DNA of 64,000 bases from Ceratothoa steindachneri (taxonomy: Eukaryota; Arthropoda; Malacostraca; Isopoda; Cymothoidae). A model generated the notes under the pieces. The model was given only the letters and a program-made list of their open reading frames with translations, ran no database searches and was not told the DNA's origin. Positions 57,739 through 64,000 of the stretch are shown piece after piece (within the stretch, counting starts at the first letter, position 1; the number at the start of each line of letters is the position of its first letter). Made by a program: the position numbers and the translations under genes. The stretch lies in NCBI GenBank assembly GCA_963969495.1, contig OZ018331.1, positions 150,905,264 to 150,969,263 of the forward strand. Direction: 5' to 3'.

Positions 57739-57785
57739 TTGGAGTTAGTACTTTCGTTATCTTAATAACATTTTCAAACTCCCAA
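57739..57785 (-). ncRNA. hammerhead-ribozyme-like motif
   Basis: Minus strand: stem I UUG-GGAGU/ACUCC-AA (7 bp with a bulged G), core UUGAAAA, U, stem II GUUAU-UAAG-AUAAC, GAAA, palindrome AGUACU, A at the cleavage position. Stems are perfect; core G8 is replaced by A. Confidence 0.65.
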
Positions 57786-57834
57786 TGGTTTATGAAATAG
57801 AGAGACACCGTATTTATACAAAGCAATGTTTTCC

Positions 57835-58209
57835 CTATAGAATCACATTTTTTATGACCTCTGATAAGTTTGATTTGAGCAAGAAACATATGACTGAATC
57901 TAAGGAAAACAAACTGAGGCTAATATTTACATTTCTCTCCTTTGTGCTGGAGATTAGGAACGATTCAAATACATTTCTGCTAATAAAATTAGTGATATGC
58001 ATTCTGGTATCTGCTTTTGACCGGTTAATCTGGTGACCCATCTTAAGCCTGTGGACGGCCAAAGGTTTATTTGTATATCCCTTAGATATTGCTTTTTGAT
58101 GTTGTTTGGTTCTTACAGGGAATTTTTTAGAAGTTTCACCTACATAGAATAAATTACAATCCAAACAAGGTATACAATATATTACATTTATATCAAGTTG
58201 TTTTAGCAT
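57835..58209 (-). CDS. GIY-YIG endonuclease domain of a Penelope-like element (124 codons open)
   Basis: Residues 8-25 read 'NVIYCIPCLDCNLFYVGETS', the GIY...YIG core in its PLE form (IY...CxxC...YVGET). Then 'FPVRTKQHQKAI' supplies the catalytic Arg and His, and 'LAVHRLKMGHQINRSKADTR' gives the downstream H...GH block. The Glu is in 'NVFESFLI'. The frame is intact from 58209 to the stop at 57835. It is the C-terminal module of a larger RT protein whose front is missing, so the Met at 58209 is not a true start. Confidence 0.85.
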   Translation of the reverse strand: MLKQLDINVIYCIPCLDCNLFYVGETSKKFPVRTKQHQKAISKGYTNKPLAVHRLKMGHQINRSKADTRMHITNFISRNVFESFLISSTKERNVNISLSLFSLDSVICFLLKSNLSEVIKNVIL

Positions 58210-58322
58210 TGGTACTCATACAAGAAATTACATATATGTATTTAAACTTCAAATACCTGTAAAAACTTATATTTTTCCTAATAAATCTTGAATCTTGAAC
58301 TTGATTCGATTCCACCATCCCT

Positions 58323-58533
58323 CATCGGTAAAGGAGGAGAATAGCTTCGAGAGCTACTCTGAGAATGATCGCGTAAGATCGAAAGCTCACCTATTAAAGT
58401 TTGCTTTTTATCAAACGCAGTAATTTTTTAAAAAAAAGAGATGAATCTACCATCTACAAGATGAAAAAAAGAAGATATTAAGGAAGAGAGAAAGTTTCCA
58501 AAGAAAATTAATTAAGGCTAAATATACAATGGT
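58323..58533 (+). repeat. PLE pseudo-LTR, left copy (direct repeat)
   Basis: Starts CATCGGTAAAGGAGG and ends ATATACAATGGT. It aligns with 59446-59649 through the hammerhead-like motif, the GTTTG/CAAAC hairpin (58398-58420), GATGAAT...CTACCATCTACAAGAT and AAATTAATTAAGGC. Copies are about 75-80% alike. Confidence 0.85.
58354..58392 (+). ncRNA. hammerhead-ribozyme-like motif (left pseudo-LTR)
   Basis: Core CUGAGAA, U, stem II GAUC-GCGUAA-GAUC, GAAA, palindromic AGCU, C at the cleavage position. Stem I is poor here. Core C3 and U4 match the consensus. Confidence 0.55.
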
Positions 58534-59445
58534 ATTTAACAAAATATGTACATCAATTGAGTACATAGAACGAGTACGGACTTGGGAAGATGCCTCAATG
58601 CGGAGAGTGAATGCACTGAAAGGTACAAAATAAGCGTAATCGGCTCATACATCCTCCGAGCTTACAAATGCTGCTCTACGTGGGAACTTTTCCACCAAGA
58701 GATTGCACAAGTAAAACAAACACTCGTGAATAACAGTTTCTCAAACAGCATGATTGACAAACAACTCCAACCATTTTTTAAATAATCATTGCAAAGATAC
58801 GGATAGAATTGAAAGTAATCAGGGAGAAGTCAACAAAATCAAAGTCTACGGCCTATAAAATAGATGAAAAAAACAACAAGGAGATTATTAACCGTAACAT
58901 CAAGGTTAAAAATTAGATGGATAAAATTCAACTCATCATTTATTATAAAACAACAAAAGCCAGCAATCTCCTGATGAAAAACAACAGCTACCTAAACTCC
59001 TCGAATCTCATGTCAACCAACATAGTTTACGAGTTCATCTGCCCCGATAAAGACTGTAAGCTTTATAACAACTCAAAATATATTGGCATGACAACTACTA
59101 CATTTTCAAGACGTTTAACTATGCACCTGCAAAGCGGAAGGCCTAAGAATCATTTGGAGAGTGCCCATAATATTAACCTAACGAGAGATATGCTTGTTGA
59201 TAACACCATTATTAAAAGAAAAGAGGTCAACAAAGCGAGGCTGAATATCTTAGAAGCTATATTAATAAAGGAAAGTAAGCCGGCCATCCACAGTCAAGCG
59301 ACAAGCTGGAATCGCACATTAAAATTATTTTAAAATTCCACTCACCGGACTGGCCTATTTCCTCTAACGTTACGTTTAACCGAGGCGGAATAAATACCCA
59401 TTAAAAATCGTTTTTCATTCTGTCAGATCCTCACTCCACTGATTA
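58534..59445 (+). mobile_element. PLE body between two direct repeats, 5'-deleted
   Basis: About 0.9 kb containing a GIY-YIG frame (58917-59333) and the downstream non-coding part. RT motifs are absent. Flanking repeats carry the same ribozyme-like motif, the pLTR arrangement known for PLEs. Confidence 0.8.
58917..59333 (+). CDS. GIY-YIG endonuclease domain of a Penelope-like element (138 codons open)
   Basis: Residues 35-43 'NIVYEFICP' and 55-67 'YIGMTTTTFSRRL' form the GIY-YIG core, with Cys42/Cys47 spaced as in PLE proteins. 'RLTMHLQSG', 'HLESAHNINLTRDM' and 'RLNILEAILIKESKP' supply the Arg, His and metal-binding Glu. The frame closes with 'SWNRTLKLF', a usual PLE C-terminus. It ends about 110 bp before the right pseudo-LTR. 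The Met at 58917 is not the family start; the RT part is lost. This is the best-kept PLE domain in the window. Confidence 0.88.
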   Translation: MDKIQLIIYYKTTKASNLLMKNNSYLNSSNLMSTNIVYEFICPDKDCKLYNNSKYIGMTTTTFSRRLTMHLQSGRPKNHLESAHNINLTRDMLVDNTIIKRKEVNKARLNILEAILIKESKPAIHSQATSWNRTLKLF

Positions 59446-59649
59446 CATCGGTAAAGGAGGCAAGAACATATCAAAACGCTCCGAAGATGATCGAATAAGA
59501 TCGAAAGCTTAGCAATTTAGTTTGTTTTTTACCAAACACATTCATTTAAAAGAGATGAATTCAGGACACAAGTGATCTACCATCTACAAGATTGAATAAA
59601 AAAAAGAAAGTTCCCAAAGGAAATTAATTAAGGCGAAATAAACAATGGT
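59446..59649 (+). repeat. PLE pseudo-LTR, right copy (direct repeat)
   Basis: Partner of 58323-58533. The (TA)n tract begins about 10 bp after it. Confidence 0.85.
59478..59513 (+). ncRNA. hammerhead-ribozyme-like motif (right pseudo-LTR)
   Basis: Stem I GCU/AGC, core CCGAAGA, U, stem II GAUC-GAAUAA-GAUC, GAAA, palindrome AGCU, U. Each of the two copies has different single core changes. The residue shared with the consensus at each site suggests an ancestral CUGAAGA. Confidence 0.6.
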
Positions 59650-59656
59650 CATCAGC

Positions 59657-59659
<3 letters not shown>

Positions 59660-59739
<80 letters not shown>
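59660..59739. repeat. (AT)n microsatellite
   Basis: Pure AT over about 80 bp, 3' of the right pseudo-LTR. Confidence 0.98.
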
Positions 59740-59742
<3 letters not shown>

Positions 59743-60142
59743 TTCTTTATTCTGTGTCGATGTGTGATCCTTTCCGCTGTGCTGTCGGGACTCAGCTTAG
59801 ACTCTCCCTCGGCTAACTCCTACCACGTCTTTTTGTACAACTCACTTTCACCTTTCGTTCATTTCTCCATCCAATCCTTTTTTACTCCTTCCCTTTCGTT
59901 GCGCCATCTTCAATTGCCCGGGTATGATAATAATAGGTTATCACCCACCCGACGCGCCAGTGGGTCCGCCTATCACTACTTCTCTTTACTACACACTCGC
60001 CTACCCCCTCCCTCACTTGCCCTCCTATGCTCAGAGGTTATGGCTGTTCGGCGCACTTTCGTCCTCTTATCAGACTTTATCCGAGTGGCAGTGTATAATG
60101 TAAGGTCCCTAGGTACTGCGGAAGCCAAAAGGCCGCGGGAAT
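59740..60142 (+). other. possible LINE leader remnant, otherwise unassigned
   Basis: 'CCGCTGTGCTGTCGGGACTCAGC' (59774) recalls the I-like leader 'CCGTGCTGACGGGACTCAGC' at 13362 and 23550, and 'AACTCCTACCACG' follows. At 60095 'GTGTATAATGTAAGGTCCCTAGG' resembles an APE endonuclease start. These are weak traces only. Confidence 0.35.
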
Positions 60143-61306
60143 TACCGGGTTTTTCAAAAGTCCTGTTACACTCGCTACGACGCTCTCGACAAAGGAGAAA
60201 ATGAGAGTTTTGATGCAGTTGGACACGTTTTAATTGTTTTAACATTTAAATATGTTTTTGTTTTAATATTAGTCAATGTGGCCGGCCTCGGCGGCGAGGA
60301 CGCAATCCAGGCGAGACCTGAAGGGACGAGGTTCTTCCTTATACTTGGCCACATGCGGTTGATGGAGGACTTAAACTCGTCGGCGTTGCTGTGGCGGACC
60401 TTTCAGGACTTGCCCTCAACATGCGCCCACAAGCTGCAATCGAAGGAATTGAGGTCGGGCGACTGCGGGGGCCAAAGGTCCTTGACGAGAAGTTCATGTT
60501 CGACCCCAACCACTCTTACACGGTCTTGGCCGTGCTGGAAGACGCACTCCGCCGCCTTCGTGATCTTTGTGACCGAGGGCACGACTTTCGTGGCCAAGAT
60601 GTCCCTGGAATCGGCCGCGGTGAGATTGTAACCGGTCACGAACCACACCTGCGGCATCTTATCGCTATTTGGAGCCTCGACGACGAGCATCATCAGGGAG
60701 GTGAGGTGCTCGGTCATGGACACCTAGTGGACCTCAGAGACGTCCTATTCGAAGCGGTTGTTCTGTTTGTTGATGACCGGAAAGACCATCAGAAAAGGGG
60801 AGAATTTAATTGCCATGACTCCTCAAGTCATTCAAAAGGCGACGACGACAGCGCTCCGGACGTTGTTCTCCCATACGGTCGATGGGCAGAGGCCTTTCTA
60901 CGCACCCCAAACTCTTGTCCTTGACGGCCCTGGATAAAGTGGCCACCGAGAGGTTCTTGGCGAGCGCCTCATTTTGAGCTTGGGACAACTTCCGAAGGCC
61001 TTTCTCTCGCAGCCAAACGGTTGACATCTTGAGGTCGATCTTTGAGGTCCTCACCATTCTTGAGCCTCTCCGCGACTCTCTGGGTGGTCATCCGGCTGAC
61101 GTTGCCCGCGTGCAGGAGAGCAGAAACCTCGCTTCTTTCACTTCCATCTCGACACACTTGCACACAATAGAAAAGGTGTTTTAATGGCACGTCCTGGAAA
61201 AGTAGATTTTTAAGTTTGTCTGAAGGAACATTTCTATCACACACCTAAACCTCGCGCAAGATAAAAAAAACACACGAGTGTAACATAACGTTTGCATAAC
61301 CAGGTA
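60143..61306 (-). mobile_element. mariner-like element B, reverse orientation
   Basis: TACCGGGTTTTTCAAAAGTC at 60143, and on the opposite strand TACCTGGTTATGCAAACGTT ending at 61306. Both continue to TGTTACACTCG. Same family as 50285-51457. Confidence 0.88.
60403..61244 (-). pseudogene. mariner-like transposase pseudogene (element B)
   Basis: From 61244 downward: 'SALLHAGNVSRMTTQRVAER' (HTH), then 'RAVKDKSLGCVERPLPIDRM' (60925 area) aligning with element A. 'MPQVWFVTGYNLTAADSRDI' and 'LATKVVPSVTKITKAAECVF' follow near 60660-60560, then 'LWPPQSPDLNSFDCSLWAHV', the terminal catalytic region (PPxSPDLN.xD). Frameshifts divide it in at least three parts. Confidence 0.88.
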
Positions 61307-61339
61307 TTAGGCACGTGGTATGCTGGGACGTCAACTCTA

Positions 61340-62247
61340 CTCACCACCTTCCAGAACACACATAAAGTGGACTCACAAAGTGAGGAGGGACCTTCTCCAG
61401 CGACTGGTTTTCCCTTGACAGCCGAGCCTTTCTCCATTCGGAGAAGGATCTTGCTGAGGCAGTTGGATCCGCCCTTGGGGTCCTTGGAAGGACCCCAAGG
61501 GAGAATCGGGTTCACTCCTCGCCCTCCTCTCCCCAAAAGAGGAAGACAAAAAGGCCTAGGGATTCCTCTCCCTCCGCAGGGGCTCCGGAGAAGGACGGGT
61601 GTGCGGCTGGTTCGGCGAGCGACCAAGCCGAGAACGGCACGTCTGACCGCGAGGCGCCCTCGGGCGAGAGGGACCTGGCAAAGCGAGGTCGCAAGTGCGC
61701 TGAGCAGAGCATCGATTACGTCGGGGTCCCTCATTCAGAGACTCCTCTAGTAGAAGTGTGGAAGCGAGTCAAAAGGATTCGTAGCAAGTTTTCGCAGGAA
61801 CCCCTCCAGTTCTCCAAGAGAATAGGACCGCAATCTCGGATCCTGATCCTTTGTTTATTCGAAGCTTCACTATGGATGCGAGTATTATTCATCCGCAACC
61901 GAGCGTGTATTGCGGAAGATGAACTCGATCCACCGCACCGGTCTCCGCCTGGTGACCGGTGGTTTCCGCACCTCCACCTTTGAGAGCCTACTTGTCGATG
62001 CTGAGGAGATGCCACTCGCTCTGCGCCATACACAGTACTGTTTGTGGTAGGTCGCGTGTTCCGGCGCCGAGGGGAAGCGGGCCTCCCCCCGCGACGCCGG
62101 AGCGTGTTTCCTTCTTTTGTGGTTTTGCTTATATTGTGTTGTTGTTCTTTGCTGTTTTTTTTACTTGTCTTGTTTTTTATCTCTTATTAATCTAGCCTAC
62201 GGCGACTTATGCCCGAGTAGGCAGTCACCAGATGGGCGAACTAAAAT
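61340..62247 (+). mobile_element. I-like LINE, heavily deleted copy with conserved tail
   Basis: 61418-61740 matches ORF1 leader sequence (compare 24597-24912, including CCTCATTCAGAG). The element then jumps directly to the late RT (61790-62035: 'CGATCC', 'CTATGGATGCGAGTATTATTC' and 'GAGAGCCTACTTGTCGATGC'). RNase H is skipped, and 'TTCCGGCGCCGAGGGGAAGC' through the family tail ends it at about 62247. At least two internal deletions, each over 1 kb, are needed. Confidence 0.8.
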
Positions 62248-64000
62248 AAAATAGGCCTACCAAGAAAGGAGAGAAAAAAGGGGACGAAATATAGCAGAAA
62301 TAAAACCCAGGTAGTCCCAATCACTATTGGTGCCACTAAGGTAGTGTCGCTCCTACAGGTGCCATGTGTAACAATCTACACGCCCCCCTCCCCCATCGCC
62401 CGGGGAAAAAAGAATGGGCTTGAGGTAAAAGCCATATGTCTGTCTGTCTACGGAAGGAATGGACAGACTGACATATGAATAAGAGTGTAAGAGGAATAGC
62501 AAAAAAGGTTAAGGATAACAAAGACCACAAGGGTATCCTCCTCAACCCTGGAGAATACTGGTGTGCGTCCGTTAAGGCTTAAGTCTCTCGGTCGTGTACT
62601 TGAGCGCAGTTAATCCCTTGGGCGGGGATCGATCGATGGTTGCTGCTCTGCGCGTGTTCCGGTTGCCGGTGCCGAGTCTACTAACCATAGACTCGAGATT
62701 GTCCTCATTCAATAGAGCTTTTTAAGCTTGTAATTTGGGTTGTGTAGAATTGCTTTATGCGTCCTTTTCGTAATAAGGAGCTCGTAAATCTTCGACCCAG
62801 AGTTCCATAACTTTTGGGCGATATTTTAATCAAGTAAAGCACAGTTTAAGCTAATTGTCGCTTAACTCTAATTTTAGTGTCAAATTTTGTGATTTGTAAC
62901 TGCTACGGGTTTTCATTTGCGCCTCGTGAGCCAATTTCCTATAATATATGTTTCAGCTGTTCGCTGATCATGAATGCCAATCGTCTAATATTTATGAGAC
63001 AACCCCAGGTCTCAGCTTATAAATTGAAGTGCCATGCTTCTCTGCCCTGTCCCCTTATTCTCGAAGCTTATCAAAAGAGGCAGGTTATCGCGCGTTTAGC
63101 GGCACTACTTCCCCCTGCCTCCTTGTACCCCTGCTTCGAATTGTCGCCTCCCCTCCCCTCTCCTCCTTGCTTGACTTCATGATGTGGCTTTATCCATGAC
63201 TGATTGAAATCTGACTAAAATATAATCAGGGGAGAGATAAAAAAGGAGAGAATCAATGGCAGTTATCTCTAGATTAAAAAACTTCTAATCGAAAATAAAA
63301 TGGATATATTTTAGGGGTTGGGGGGGGGGGGGACACAAAGTGGTGAAAGTTTTCCTCAATCGTTCTGCATACGTTTGATTCCGACCGAATCTGAAGAGAG
63401 AAGTTATTAATGTATGAGCGATCTTGGAGACTTTGATATTCATTCGAGGGGAAGGGGGGGGGGGTATTCAGGGTTCAGGGAAGAGCAGAGTGAATCGGGT
63501 ACCAACAGAAACAAAGCTCAAAGAAAATATTGGAACTTGATGCCACTGGCTAGGCGCCTATTCGCTTCCGTTCTTTGCTCGGCTGGACATTGCTCCATTC
63601 CCTTCTCCCCCATTCTGAACCGCGTGGGAACCCATGCTCTGAGATCGCGCCTCCGCGTCCCGTCTCGAAAAGTAATCAGAAGCTCAGTGACGAAAGACTA
63701 AAAGTTAGTCCTCGCCAGAGTCAGAAGGTCCCATTTATCACATCCGCCCCCGAGTTTTTCGCCCTTATGCCGCCGACGAAGAAGTCCTTTCCTGTCGCCA
63801 CTTTTCTCACCGGAATTCGACCACGCGAAACTTAATTGTGCCACACTAATAAGGGGCGACAACATCATGGCCAGCCTAGAATCACAAAATAGCTTTAAAG
63901 GGCACAGAGTGTTCTCTCTCACACACACAAACACACACACGCACGCATACAGAGACACAGGTTTGTGTATCTGACAACGGGATTTTGGTCTAAAATAAAA
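62248..64000. other. unassigned intronic sequence
   Basis: About 1.75 kb with no recognised gene, RNA or transposon domain. Notable simple sequence: G-runs at 63319 and 63452, and (AC)n at 63922-63942. A short inverted pair (CATATGTCTGTCTGT / ACAGACTGACATATG) lies at 62432-62478. Confidence 0.35.

Noticed and set aside
60391..60924. 177-codon plus-strand frame
   Set aside because: It is antisense to mariner-like element B, whose minus strand encodes the conserved PPQSPDLN block.

Overview
This is a repeat-dominated stretch of a large animal nuclear genome, most likely an arthropod; a crustacean or chelicerate is plausible, but the species cannot be named from this window. Pointers are the arthropod-type CAMTA exon, the mix of I-like, CR1-like and Penelope-like retroelements with Tc1/mariner and hAT transposons, and a short interstitial run of the arthropod telomere repeat (CCTAA). 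I see no bacterial operons, no CRISPR array and no viral genome. Nearly all long open frames are transposon remnants, or come from microsatellites (poly Tyr-Ile from (TA)n) and a 161-bp satellite.

Only one host-gene piece is convincing: a 92-nt exon at 46682-46773 (+), with good splice sites, encoding the start of the CG-1 DNA-binding domain of CAMTA (calmodulin-binding transcription activator). The sequence around it therefore behaves as giant introns filled with mobile DNA.

Layout: 1-6.3 kb, decayed LINE pieces and unassigned sequence. 6.5-9.5 kb, a Jockey-like LINE carrying a 44-bp LINE-tail insertion with a 12-bp target duplication. 10.0 kb, a mariner scrap. 10.6-12.9 kb, fourteen 161-bp satellite units. 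13.3-19.2 kb, an I-like LINE with both ends and an 11-bp target duplication. 19.7-22.4 kb, tRNA-derived heads plus mariner and Tc1 remnants. 23.5-26.2 kb, the 5' half of a second I-like LINE. 26.5-28.6 kb, a Penelope (PLE) reverse-transcriptase piece, three hairpin structures separated by (TA)n tracts, and a Helitron-like end. 29.0-30.2 kb, a mariner-like element with both inverted ends. 30.6-32.7 kb, a nested satellite / TAGCC array / probable solo LTR. 32.8-36.4 kb, PLE pieces and an inverted Helitron-like pair. 38.9-41.4 kb, a 5'-truncated I-like LINE with TSD and an intact RNase H frame. 41.8-45.2 kb, a CR1-like LINE. 46.7 kb, the CAMTA exon. 47.1-47.5 kb, a foldback MITE. 50.3-51.5 and 60.1-61.3 kb, two copies of one mariner family. 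52.9 kb, a tRNA/5S-like SINE. 55.1-57.5 kb, a hAT element. 54.6-59.7 kb, more PLE ends, including one GIY-YIG endonuclease between two long direct repeats.

The strongest non-obvious signal is a set of nine small RNA folds with hammerhead-ribozyme architecture (stem I, a (C/U)UGANNA-type strand, a stem II hairpin, then GAAA and a palindromic stem III) at PLE ends. Seven of the eight long (TA)n tracts lie directly 3' of one of these motifs, always in the same relative orientation.
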